This document shows, piece after piece, positions 1 through 5,976 of a DNA stretch of 13,131 nt. The DNA lies in assembly GCA_030018635.1 (NCBI GenBank), contig JASEHU010000028.1, positions 1 to 13,131 of the forward strand, read 5' to 3'. The notes beneath the pieces are model-generated. The model did not search any database. It was not told where the DNA came from and worked only from the letters and a program-made list of their open reading frames with translations. Source of the stretch: a bacterium. Its GTDB lineage: Bacteria; UBA9089; CG2-30-40-21; SBAY01. The position numbers were made by a program, and so were the translations under genes. Each line of letters opens with the position of its first letter. Within the stretch, counting starts at the first letter, position 1.

Positions 1-163
1 TTGAAACCTGGAACTTGGTTAGAGCATTTTTCCTGATTTCTTTTACACATCTTGCCATCATCATATCAATGAAAGATGGATTGAGAGTTTTCACACAATC
101 TGACGATTTGGCTCTTGCAGAGCCTCGCCCCAAATTGCTTTCGACGACTTCGTTTATCCACAT
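1..163 (-). CDS. N-terminal part of an unidentified protein, cut by the window edge
   Basis: Reading leftward from an ATG at 163, the frame stays open for 54 codons to the window edge. The translation begins MWINEVVESNLGRG and continues through NPSFIDMMMARCVKEIRKN. A purine-rich GGGGTGG lies about 7 bases upstream of the ATG and would serve as ribosome binding site. The gene starts 25 bases after the end of the NeuD-like gene on the same strand, so the two are probably co-transcribed. I do not recognise the family from these residues; a role in sugar or surface-polymer metabolism is only a guess from the neighbour. A chance open frame is possible because only 54 codons are visible. Confidence 0.4.
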   Translation of the reverse strand, partial: MWINEVVESNLGRGSARAKSSDCVKTLNPSFIDMMMARCVKEIRKNALTKFQVS

Positions 164-188
164 ACATTATCCACCCCTTTTATAATTA

Positions 189-821
189 TCAATTAATAAT
201 TCTCCCTGGCACACCTACCACTTTTACATTATCTGGCACATCTCTGATAATTACGGCACCTGCGCCGATTATAGAATTTTCACCAATAATCAAATCATCG
301 ATAATTGTAGCCCCAATACCAACAAAGGCATTTTTTTTAACCTTTACCCCGCCGGCCAAACGAACACCAGGGGCAATATGGACACCGTCTTCTATAATAC
401 AATCATGCTCAACAATTGCCCCTGTATTAATAATCACATTATCCCCAATTTTAACATCAGGATTGATAGATACATTGGGGCAGATAACTATTCCTTCACC
501 TAATGTAACACATTTTGAGATAACCGCACTTGGGGCGATGGCATTGATAAGTAAATAACCTATTCTTTTTACATCAGCGGCTAATTCTACCCGCCTTTTA
601 TTATTTCCAAAGGCAACAATAGCCCCTTCCACCTTATTTTTATAGAGTTGCGGCAATAGAGATAATCCCCCTAAAACCTCAATCCCTTTAACCTGTGTCT
701 TCCATATTTGGGGATTATTACAAACATCAATAAACCCTATTACCAGGTGTTCTCGATCATAGGTCAGGATATTTAAGACAACCCTACCCTGCTCTCCGGC
801 ACCTAAAATTATTACCCGCAT
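189..821 (-). CDS. NeuD/PglD-family sugar O-/N-acyltransferase
   Basis: This 210-residue protein has the two-part layout of the NeuD/PglD family. An N-terminal Rossmann-like nucleotide-sugar-binding half begins MRVIILGAGEQGR, with the glycine-rich loop at residues 7-13. A C-terminal left-handed beta-helix of hexapeptide repeats covers about residues 95-205 (for example VTLGEGIVICPNV and VKIGDNVIINTG). The His in NTGAIVEHD, residue 129, matches the catalytic His of the family. Members transfer acetyl or similar groups from an acyl-CoA to amino or hydroxyl groups of UDP- or CMP-activated sugars used in surface glycans. Length is normal. A GAGGA about 9 bases upstream supports the start. The substrate cannot be told from sequence. 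The gene following in the same direction, cut by the window edge, is probably in the same operon. Confidence 0.9.
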   Translation of the reverse strand: MRVIILGAGEQGRVVLNILTYDREHLVIGFIDVCNNPQIWKTQVKGIEVLGGLSLLPQLYKNKVEGAIVAFGNNKRRVELAADVKRIGYLLINAIAPSAVISKCVTLGEGIVICPNVSINPDVKIGDNVIINTGAIVEHDCIIEDGVHIAPGVRLAGGVKVKKNAFVGIGATIIDDLIIGENSIIGAGAVIIRDVPDNVKVVGVPGRIIN

Positions 822-837
822 AGTTTCTAATCCTCAT

Positions 838-893
838 AAGCGTTCAGGTATCAGTCGTCAGTTTTTCATCTGACCGCTGACGGCTGAATGCTT
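838..893. repeat. imperfect inverted repeat of TCAG/CTGA words
   Basis: The outer arms AAGCGTTCAG (838-847) and CTGAATGCTT (884-893) pair with one G-T. Inside, two TCAG words at 851 and 858 face CTGA words at 870 and 877. The whole segment can fold as one long hairpin. Its word content (GTCAGCGGTCAG type) matches the TCAGGAGTCAG repeat at the right end of the window, so it looks like a dispersed short-repeat element. It lies directly upstream of the NeuD-like gene. Confidence 0.6.
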
Positions 894-904
894 ACATCGA
901 CACT

Positions 905-943
905 TACAAAATAAGACCCCACTTTTTATAGTAGGGTCCTATT
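905..943 (-). terminator. intrinsic terminator of the pilin gene
   Basis: On the minus strand a 14-pair stem (AATAGGACCCTACT with AGTGGGGTCTTATT, two G-U pairs) closes a 6-base loop. It is followed by a U-rich tail, giving TTATTTTGT. It lies about 50 bases beyond the pilin stop codon and is the expected end of that single-gene transcript. Confidence 0.7.
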
Positions 944-993
944 TATTCATAATATTTTAAGTTGTTCCACAAATTTTAAGATTATCCTCATCC

Positions 994-1188
994 TTATTCC
1001 ATTGCACTTTCCATTTTCTCTATATGTCCACTTGAGACAGCCCCTTGAAATAAACTTTTAATCTGAGGGCCTAATGCGATAAAAATCGCCACCACAATCA
1101 CCGCAATCAAGCCTATAATCAACCCATATTCTACCATTCCTTGACCTTTTTCATCCTTGACAAACCATTTTTTTAATAACCCCATCAT
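994..1188 (-). CDS. Flp/Fap-type (type IVb) pilin
   Basis: This 64-residue protein reads MMGLLKKWFVKDEKGQG followed by MVEYGLIIGLIAVIVVAIFIALG. That is the Flp pilin pattern: a short basic leader, a Gly at the prepilin-peptidase cleavage site, Glu at +5 or nearby in the MVEYGLI motif, and one hydrophobic segment that packs the pilus core. The product is a small tad-type pilus subunit processed by a TadV-like peptidase and assembled in the envelope. I choose the start at 1188 rather than a longer frame from 1215. AGGAGG lies about 8 bases before this ATG, and the extra residues MILRGGGTF are the translated ribosome binding site. The tad assembly genes are not nearby, so the pilin is encoded alone between its own promoter and terminator. 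Whether a Tad machine exists elsewhere in the genome is unknown. Confidence 0.9.
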   Translation of the reverse strand: MMGLLKKWFVKDEKGQGMVEYGLIIGLIAVIVVAIFIALGPQIKSLFQGAVSSGHIEKMESAME

Positions 1189-1244
1189 AAATGTTCCACC
1201 TCCTCTTAAAATCAAGGCGTCGATTTGCTACATCTCGACAAACC

Positions 1245-1302
1245 TTACGATAATTCAATATAGCATATTTTTTATTAATTGTCAAGTAAAATCTTATCGT
1301 AA
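1245..1302. repeat. 9-bp inverted repeat flanking the pilin promoter
   Basis: TTACGATAA (1245-1253) and TTATCGTAA (1294-1302) are exact inverted copies. They enclose the whole pilin promoter, one arm at the predicted start site and the other just upstream of the -35. This could be a two-site operator. No regulator is visible nearby, and in AT-rich DNA the match could be chance. Confidence 0.4.
1257..1285 (-). promoter_or_regulatory. sigma70-type promoter of the pilin gene
   Basis: On the minus strand TTGACA (1280-1285) is followed by a 17-base spacer and TATATT (1257-1262), with a TGC extended -10 element just before it. This is close to consensus. Transcription should start near 1250, giving a leader of about 60 bases before the pilin ATG at 1188. 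Confidence 0.8.
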
Positions 1303-1341
1303 AATTATCAATTGTTAATTATTAATTAGTAATTGATAATT
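1303..1341. repeat. AT-rich inverted repeat downstream of the PHP gene
   Basis: AATTATCAATT (1303-1313) and AATTGATAATT (1331-1341) form a perfect 11-bp inverted repeat. The loop itself contains TTAATTATTAATTA. The repeat lies just beyond the stop of the minus-strand PHP gene and might weakly stop its transcript, but it has no G-C clamp or clear U-tract. It resembles the other AT-rich intergenic repeats of this window. Confidence 0.5.
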
Positions 1342-1354
1342 GATAATTCTATAG

Positions 1355-1954
1355 TTATGTCCATCTTACGGCTTGATAATTTCCTGATTTTATGGCTTTA
1401 ATCAATTCCTCTTCAGTTTCAATCTGGACATCAAACATAGTTGCGTATTTACCTACTTGCTTTAAGGTATGGGCATCACTGCCGCCTGTCCCGGGAATTT
1501 TTAATTTAAGGCTGGCTAACCAGGCCAGGATATTCATTTCCTGGGTACAATTACCATTTAATATCTCTATGGCATCGAATCCTGGAATCTCATATAACCT
1601 ATTGTCTAAACTTGGTACACCTCTCCTGAAGGGATGGACAGGAATAATAACCCCTTCTCGCTCCTGGACCCAGGAAATTAAATCAACTATACCTACTGGC
1701 ACTTTTATCGTATCAATATCTTTAGAAAAGACAATGACATCCCCTTCCCTTGTGCGCACCTCTATCCCCCCAAAGACCTTAATGCCTTCCTCTTCACCGA
1801 GTTTTTTGGTTGGCCATATTCCAGCGGTATTATTATGGTCAGTGATACAGATACCATCTAATTTTAGCCTTTTAACCTGAATAATCAGGTCCCTGATTTC
1901 AATTATACTACAATGCGAACCTATTAATGTGTGGATATGTAAATCAATAATCAT
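1355..1954 (-). CDS. PHP-domain metal-dependent phosphoesterase
   Basis: The 199-residue protein carries the ordered metal ligands of a PHP domain. They are HIH at residues 6-8, ITDH at 37-40, GGIEV with Glu 65, HPF with His 107, and GGSDAH with Asp 160 and His 162. PHP proteins hydrolyse phosphoester bonds on small molecules or nucleic acid ends using a tri-metal site. This one is a stand-alone domain, shorter than the TrpH/RnaAM nucleosidase type (about 280 residues), so the substrate is uncertain. GAGGA six bases before the ATG supports the start. It follows dgt on the same strand after 127 bases of repeat-rich DNA, so it may be a separate transcript. No signal peptide is present, so it should be cytoplasmic. 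Confidence 0.85.
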   Translation of the reverse strand: MIIDLHIHTLIGSHCSIIEIRDLIIQVKRLKLDGICITDHNNTAGIWPTKKLGEEEGIKVFGGIEVRTREGDVIVFSKDIDTIKVPVGIVDLISWVQEREGVIIPVHPFRRGVPSLDNRLYEIPGFDAIEILNGNCTQEMNILAWLASLKLKIPGTGGSDAHTLKQVGKYATMFDVQIETEEELIKAIKSGNYQAVRWT

Positions 1955-1986
1955 TTATATTCCTCAATTCAGATAGCAGGTGTAAT

Positions 1987-2060
1987 GATTTTGGATTGAG
2001 GACTTTTATATTCTCAATCCTCAATCCAAAATCGAAAATCGAAAATCGAAAATCCAAAAT
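1987..2060. repeat. 16-bp inverted repeat followed by a 7-bp tandem repeat
   Basis: GATTTTGGATTGAGGA (1987-2002) and its exact inverse TCCTCAATCCAAAATC (2018-2033) enclose a 15-base loop. Directly after come copies of GAAAATC in tandem, about three and a half units, decaying into GAAAATCC. This fills most of the gap between dgt and the PHP gene. A hairpin here could also end the dgt transcript. Confidence 0.65.
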
Positions 2061-2081
2061 ACCATCTTGATACCTGATACC

Positions 2082-3119
2082 TTATCTCCCTTCTATCCAT
2101 GGTTTTGGTAGAAATACATCCTCATATAGTAATAATGCCTCACGGTCACTTAAGCCGGCAATAAAATCGGTAATTATTCTGGCTAAAGGGGTATCCTGGG
2201 ATAAAAAATTCATCTTCTTTAAAACCAACTCCGGATTTTCCATAAAATACGCAAATAATTCCTCTAACACCCGTTTAGCTTTATTCGCTTCTTGCATAAT
2301 CTTTGGCAGAGGATAGACATTTTCATAAAGATAGTCTCTGAGTGTATTTGTTGCCTCTAAAATCTTATCACTCATAGAGATAGAATTCTTGTCCTGGCTA
2401 TTTGAAATCATATCTTCTACCATGGTATTAATTCTTGAAGAATGTTTATCGCCTAAGATACGAATAGCCTGTTGTGGTAAATCCTTATGTTTAATTACCT
2501 TAGCTGAAATAGCATCCTGGACATCATGATTGACATAAGCGAGACTATCGGCTAATCTGACTATTTCTCCCTCTAAAGTAATCGGTTTTAAATCATCAGG
2601 ATTAACCAATAGGCTGGTAGAGCCTCGCGAATGTTTCAGAATACCATCCTTTGTTTCAAAGGTTAGATTTAGCCCCACGCCTTCTTTTTCTAAGACTTCA
2701 ACTACACGAAGGCTTTGCTCATTATGTCTGAATCCACCGGGACAGACCTCATTTAAGGCCAATTCCCCAGCATGTCCAAAAGGTGGATGACCCAAATCAT
2801 GCCCTAAGGAAATAGCCTCTACCAAATCTTCATTCAATCGTAATGCCCTGGCAATTGTCCGGGCAATCTGGGATACCTCGATGGTATGGGTTAATCTTGT
2901 CCTCAATGCCTCATGTGTGGGAATCAAAAAAACCTGGGTTTTATATTTTAATTGTCTAAATGATTTGGAATGAATAATCCTATCTCTGTCCCGCTGGAAT
3001 ACAGTCCGAATTGGACACCCTTGTTCTTCCTTTTCTCTACCCCGCGTTCTAACGGAAAACATGGCATAAGGTGATAACCTTCTTATCTCTTCCTCTTCGG
3101 CTAACTGACGAATAAGCAT
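2082..3119 (-). CDS. dgt: deoxyguanosinetriphosphate triphosphohydrolase-like protein (HD domain)
   Basis: The protein hydrolyses dNTPs, classically dGTP, to the deoxynucleoside and triphosphate, and so acts in nucleotide-pool control. The family hallmarks are in order. RDRDRIIHSKSFRQLKYKTQ is at residues 43-62. The HD metal site comprises His 78 (LTHTIEV), His 107-Asp 108 (GHDLGHPPFGH) and a later Asp 191 in RLADSLAY. CPIRTVFQRDRD matches the usual N-terminal lead-in. At 345 residues it is of the short dgt-like type seen in Gram-positives and many deep-branching bacteria, not the 500-residue enterobacterial form. The start fits the family (M-IR...SPYA), yet the ATG is only about seven bases from the -10 box, so the mRNA may be leaderless. 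It diverges from the polysaccharide deacetylase-like gene. Confidence 0.92.
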   Translation of the reverse strand: MLIRQLAEEEEIRRLSPYAMFSVRTRGREKEEQGCPIRTVFQRDRDRIIHSKSFRQLKYKTQVFLIPTHEALRTRLTHTIEVSQIARTIARALRLNEDLVEAISLGHDLGHPPFGHAGELALNEVCPGGFRHNEQSLRVVEVLEKEGVGLNLTFETKDGILKHSRGSTSLLVNPDDLKPITLEGEIVRLADSLAYVNHDVQDAISAKVIKHKDLPQQAIRILGDKHSSRINTMVEDMISNSQDKNSISMSDKILEATNTLRDYLYENVYPLPKIMQEANKAKRVLEELFAYFMENPELVLKKMNFLSQDTPLARIITDFIAGLSDREALLLYEDVFLPKPWIEGR

Positions 3120-3126
3120 ACCTTAT

Positions 3127-3155
3127 AATATACCATATTATTCAGATAATTGCAA
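3127..3155 (-). promoter_or_regulatory. promoter of dgt, predicting a leaderless mRNA
   Basis: On the minus strand TTGCAA (3150-3155), a 17-base spacer and TATATT (3127-3132) with an extended TGG form a good promoter. The usual start point would fall at about 3120, right at the ATG at 3119. The only purine run, AAGG, is too close to the ATG to act as a normal Shine-Dalgarno sequence. Confidence 0.6.
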
Positions 3156-3170
3156 CAGGAAATTACGGGG

Positions 3171-3216
3171 TGTCATTTAAGAATTAAAAGTGTCCACTTT
3201 TAATTCTTAAATGACA
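3171..3216. repeat. 46-bp palindrome with 22-bp perfect arms between divergent promoters
   Basis: TGTCATTTAAGAATTAAAAG plus TG (3171-3192) is followed by a 2-base centre and the exact inverse, ending in CTTAAATGACA at 3216. All 22 positions of each arm match. The centre lies about 39 bases from the facing edge of both -35 boxes, dgt to the left and the deacetylase-like gene to the right. It could be a shared operator, a cruciform-forming site, or a small palindromic mobile element. Confidence 0.85.
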
Positions 3217-3232
3217 ACTCAAAATAAAAATC

Positions 3233-3261
3233 TTGACAGACTGCCCTTTATGTGGTAAAAT
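3233..3261 (+). promoter_or_regulatory. promoter of the polysaccharide deacetylase-like gene
   Basis: TTGACA (3233-3238), a 17-base spacer and TAAAAT (3256-3261), preceded by an extended TGG, give a near-consensus sigma70-type promoter. The predicted start is near 3268, leaving a leader of about 52 bases. A longer coding frame opening with TTG at 3233 is excluded because its start codon is inside this -35 box. Confidence 0.8.
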
Positions 3262-3265
3262 ATTT

Positions 3266-3296
3266 AGGCTGAAGGCTGAATATCTACCTTCAGCCT
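3266..3296 (+). promoter_or_regulatory. hairpin in the 5' leader of the deacetylase-like gene
   Basis: AGGCTGAAGG (3266-3275) and CCTTCAGCCT (3287-3296) form a perfect 10-bp stem with an 11-base loop at the very 5' end of the predicted transcript. It ends about 14 bases before the GGAGG ribosome binding site. It may protect the 5' end, act as an attenuator-like element, or be another GGCTGAA-type dispersed repeat. The tail ATTTATCT is only weakly U-rich. Confidence 0.55.
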
Positions 3297-3319
3297 ATTT
3301 ATCTAACTCGGAGGTTTTA

Positions 3320-4318
3320 ATGAAAAAGGATGGTTTATTGCTGGGTATAACTACGGGGTTGGCCGTTATTGTCTGTGTTTTTAGTTTTACCCTGGCTATA
3401 GCTTATCTTCAAATTCCGAAAGAAATCCCTACCCCGGAAGAAATTGAGATAGCAGAAAAAGAACTGAAAGAGGAATTACCCAAAGTAACAGAAAGGCAGA
3501 AGATTAAAAAAGATGTGCCAGGCAAAAAGATGGCGGTAACAGAGAAGACCGAAATAAAGGAAAAGGTTTTACCCTATTACCTGGGTCTGATTAATAAAAT
3601 GGGCACAAAAACAGCTAAAATCGTCATTATTCTTGATGACGCCGGATATTCTATCAATGGCTTTACAAAACTCTTCTTCCAAACACGGGTTCCTTTAACC
3701 TTTAGTGTTCTGCCAGGATTGAAATATTCAAAGGCAATTGCTAATATGGCTCATGAGAATGGAATGGAGGTAATGCTCCATATGCCTATGGAATATTGTG
3801 GTAATTCAAAAACTACGGCAGAAGATAAATTATGTCAGGCTGACCATAACATGCATCCATATAAATACGCTATTTTAACCGGGATGTCAAAGGAAGTGGT
3901 AGAAAAAGAGCTTACCGGGGCAATAAATGATATTCCTCATGTCGTTGGCATTAATAACCATATGGGGTCCAAGGCTACGGCTGACAAAGAACTTATGTCA
4001 TTCGTGATAGATACGGCTAAGACAAAGAACCTTTATTTTATTGATAGTGTGACTACAGGCCGGTCGGTAGCCTACAAATTGGCTAAACTCAGTGCACAAC
4101 GAACAAATAAGCGTGATGTTTTCTTAGACAATATAAACGATAAGGAGTATGTGAAAGAGAGGATATGTGAACTTATCTATCGGGCTAAATGTAAGGGTTA
4201 TGCCATTGGCATAGGACATGCGACTAAAGTCGCTACAGCTGAGGCATTGGCAGAAATGGTGCCTAAATTAAAGGAATATGGGATTGAGGTAGTACCTGCC
4301 TCTGAGTTGGTAAATTAA
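3320..4318 (+). CDS. divergent polysaccharide deacetylase family protein (YibQ/DUF610-like), membrane-anchored
   Basis: The 332-residue product starts MKKDGLLLGITTGLAV with one N-terminal membrane segment (residues 6-30). A charged Lys/Glu-rich linker follows to about residue 95, then a catalytic-like domain. That domain has the marks of the divergent polysaccharide deacetylase family: IVIILDDAGY (101-110) with the Asp pair, FSVLPGL, VMLHMPME with His 154, VGINNHMGS, FIDSVTTG, and a final IGIGHAT. Family members are predicted to sit in the periplasm and act on cell-wall or other glycans; activity is mostly unproven. I chose the ATG at 3320 because GGAGG lies six bases before it and the promoter lies upstream. 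It is transcribed away from dgt. Downstream a repeat-rich gap separates it from the vor genes. Confidence 0.88.
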   Translation: MKKDGLLLGITTGLAVIVCVFSFTLAIAYLQIPKEIPTPEEIEIAEKELKEELPKVTERQKIKKDVPGKKMAVTEKTEIKEKVLPYYLGLINKMGTKTAKIVIILDDAGYSINGFTKLFFQTRVPLTFSVLPGLKYSKAIANMAHENGMEVMLHMPMEYCGNSKTTAEDKLCQADHNMHPYKYAILTGMSKEVVEKELTGAINDIPHVVGINNHMGSKATADKELMSFVIDTAKTKNLYFIDSVTTGRSVAYKLAKLSAQRTNKRDVFLDNINDKEYVKERICELIYRAKCKGYAIGIGHATKVATAEALAEMVPKLKEYGIEVVPASELVN

Positions 4319-4350
4319 TATACCTTAAAGGTTAACAAATTGTGATAATT

Positions 4351-4406
4351 TTGGAAATTAGAAATTAGGTATCCTCTTTCCCCAATTTCCAATTTCTAAT
4401 TTCCAA
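4351..4406. repeat. inverted repeat TTGGAAATTAGAAATT / AATTTCTAATTTCCAA
   Basis: A perfect 16-bp inverted repeat (4351-4366 and 4391-4406) encloses a 24-base loop that contains a further CCAATTTCC word. It lies 32 bases after the deacetylase-like stop and may help end that transcript. The same words recur at 4726-4809, which marks a dispersed repeat family. Confidence 0.75.
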
Positions 4407-4447
4407 CTATTCCAATAATCATAATTTATGAGGCAGTGGAGTATATT

Positions 4448-4651
4448 ATGGCAAAAATAGTAATTGATAGTAATAAATGTAAAGGATGTGAATTATGTAC
4501 CACGGTTTGTCCTCATAATTTAATTGTGATGAGTGAGGAATTAAACCCGGCAGGTTTTCGTCCGGCCTCTTTTATCCCTTCTGATGAATGTAGCGGATGC
4601 ACCTTCTGTGCCGTAATTTGTCCGGATATAGCTATTGAGGTGTTCAAATGA
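4448..4651 (+). CDS. 4Fe-4S ferredoxin-type subunit (delta) of a 2-oxoacid:ferredoxin oxidoreductase
   Basis: This 67-residue protein carries two clusters of the bacterial ferredoxin type: Cys 11, 14, 17 and 21 (CKGCELCTTVCP) and Cys 48, 51, 54 and 58 (CSGCTFCAVICP). Each should bind a [4Fe-4S] cluster. The spacing and the linker NPAGFRPA are typical of the delta subunit of Kor/Vor oxidoreductases. There it takes electrons from the TPP-bound intermediate and passes them to free ferredoxin in the cytoplasm. The subunit precedes the alpha-like VorB gene, as usual. I prefer the ATG at 4448, with GGAG six bases before it. An in-frame GTG at 4436 would itself contain this ribosome binding site. 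The 231-base gap to VorB is longer than usual and is filled by a repeat. Confidence 0.88.
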   Translation: MAKIVIDSNKCKGCELCTTVCPHNLIVMSEELNPAGFRPASFIPSDECSGCTFCAVICPDIAIEVFK

Positions 4652-4725
4652 GGGTTCAAGGTTTAAGGAGAAAGAGATTTATTGGGATGGTTTACTTTAG
4701 TTTGAAATCTTGCGGGTAAAAAAAT

Positions 4726-4809
4726 GGAAATTAGAAATTGGAAATTGGCAAGAGAAAAGATATGATTTTGAATTTCTCCCTAATTTCCAATTTCCAATTT
4801 CCAATTTCT
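4726..4809. repeat. second copy of the GGAAATTAGAAATTGG inverted repeat
   Basis: The left arm GGAAATTAGAAATTGGAAAT plus TGG (4726-4748) can pair with CCAATTTCCAATTTCCAATT plus TC (4787-4808) with one mismatch, over a 38-base loop. It sits between the ferredoxin subunit and VorB genes, inside what is normally a tight operon. An RNA hairpin here could change the ratio of the two subunits. Confidence 0.7.
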
Positions 4810-4882
4810 GCAAGAAATCACAAGGAAAACGATAAAATGAACCGTCCCGATTTATTTTGATAGAGCTATCGAGGTATCCAAA

Positions 4883-5923
4883 ATGACTAAGGTATTAATG
4901 AAAGGAAATGAGGCGATTGCTGAGGCGGCAATATTAGCCGGCTGTGATTGTTACTTTGGTTACCCCATTACCCCACAAAATGAATTAATTGCCTACATGG
5001 CTAAAAGACTGCCTGAAATTGGTAAAATCTTTTTGCAGGCAGAGAGTGAATTAGCGGCCATAAATATGGTTTTTGGTGCGGCGACTACCGGTGCCCGGGC
5101 AATGACTTCCTCTTCCAGCCCGGGAATTAGCCTGAAACAAGAAGGCATTTCTTACATGGCTGGATGTGAATTACCCGGTGTAATTGTAAATGTTGCGCGA
5201 GGAGGACCAGGTCTGGGCAATATTGCCCCTTCTCAAGCTGATTATTTTCAGGCGGTAAAAGGTGGTGGTCATGGCGATTACCATTTACTTGTTTTAGCCC
5301 CTGCTTCAGTCCAGGAGGCAGTGAATCTGACCCAAAGAGCATTTGACCTGGCTGATACCTACCGTAATCCAGTGATGATTTTAGCTGATGGACTTTTGGG
5401 ACAGATGATTGAGCCGGTTGAATTAAAACCCATTGAAAAGGTTAAACTTCCACCTAAAACCTGGGCACTGACCGGCGCCAAAAACAGAGAGCCAAATATC
5501 ATCAAGTCGTTGTATATTGACCCACCGGCATTAGAGGCACATAATTGGAAACTGCAGAAAAAATATCAGGAGATGCAAAAGGAAACTGCGTTTGAAACCT
5601 GGCAAACTGAAGATGCCCAGATAATAATCGTTGCCTTTGGTCCACTTGCCAGAATTTGTAAAGAGGCCATAACCCGCCTCCGAAAAGAAGGCATAAAAGC
5701 CGGACTGATTAGACCCATAACACTATTCCCTTTTCCAACTAAAATTATAAGCGAGGTTAATCCAGGGGCTTTTTTAGTAGTTGAGATGAATTTAGGACAA
5801 ATGGTCGAAGATGTAAGATTGGCTGTTGGGGGAAAGTCACCAGTGCATTTTTATGGTAAGCCGGGTGGGGTTTTTATTACACCTCAAGATGTCTATCTTG
5901 AAATTAAATATAGGGTCAGGTAA
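4883..5923 (+). CDS. vorB: 2-oxoacid:ferredoxin oxidoreductase alpha-type subunit (3-methyl-2-oxobutanoate oxidoreductase VorB family)
   Basis: The 346-residue protein opens MTKVLMKGNEAIAEAAILAG and has YPITPQNE at residues 27-34, the pyrimidine-binding-domain signature of this superfamily. It continues with FLQAESELAAINMVFGAA, TSSSSPGISLKQEGISYMAG, NVARGGPGLGNI and the C-terminal transketolase-like part with AFGPLARICKEA, GLIRPITLFPFP and VVEMNLGQMVEDVRLAV. Such subunits work with a TPP-binding beta subunit, a gamma subunit and a ferredoxin subunit to convert branched-chain 2-oxoacids (or 2-oxoglutarate) with CoA to acyl-CoA, CO2 and reduced ferredoxin. Length is complete. GAGG about 8 bases upstream supports the start. 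The beta and gamma genes expected next are absent from the following 594 bases, so the enzyme needs partners from elsewhere or is not functional. Kor versus Vor substrate choice is not certain. Confidence 0.87.
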   Translation: MTKVLMKGNEAIAEAAILAGCDCYFGYPITPQNELIAYMAKRLPEIGKIFLQAESELAAINMVFGAATTGARAMTSSSSPGISLKQEGISYMAGCELPGVIVNVARGGPGLGNIAPSQADYFQAVKGGGHGDYHLLVLAPASVQEAVNLTQRAFDLADTYRNPVMILADGLLGQMIEPVELKPIEKVKLPPKTWALTGAKNREPNIIKSLYIDPPALEAHNWKLQKKYQEMQKETAFETWQTEDAQIIIVAFGPLARICKEAITRLRKEGIKAGLIRPITLFPFPTKIISEVNPGAFLVVEMNLGQMVEDVRLAVGGKSPVHFYGKPGGVFITPQDVYLEIKYRVR

Positions 5924-5976
5924 TCTTTTACCGATACCGAAAAATTGCGAGCTGTGCAGCCAATCTTTTTATTGGA

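Noticed and set aside
115..558. 147-codon plus-strand frame over the NeuD-like gene
   Set aside because: It is the antisense of hexapeptide repeats, and the opposite strand gives a full, well-conserved family match.
1392..1880. 162-codon plus-strand frame over the PHP gene
   Set aside because: Antisense shadow; the minus strand carries all PHP metal ligands.
1303..2060. possible CRISPR array in the repeat-rich gaps
   Set aside because: The repeats are tandem 7-mers or single inverted repeats; there are no regularly spaced identical repeats with unique spacers and no cas genes.
3233..3319. 29-residue N-terminal extension (with CPLC) of the deacetylase-like protein from a TTG
   Set aside because: The TTG lies inside the -35 box TTGACA and the extension covers the promoter and leader hairpin. 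A GGAGG and ATG at 3320 begin a normal membrane anchor.
4648..4720. 23-codon frame overlapping the ferredoxin stop by ATGA
   Set aside because: Very short, no recognisable content, and it leads into repeat DNA.
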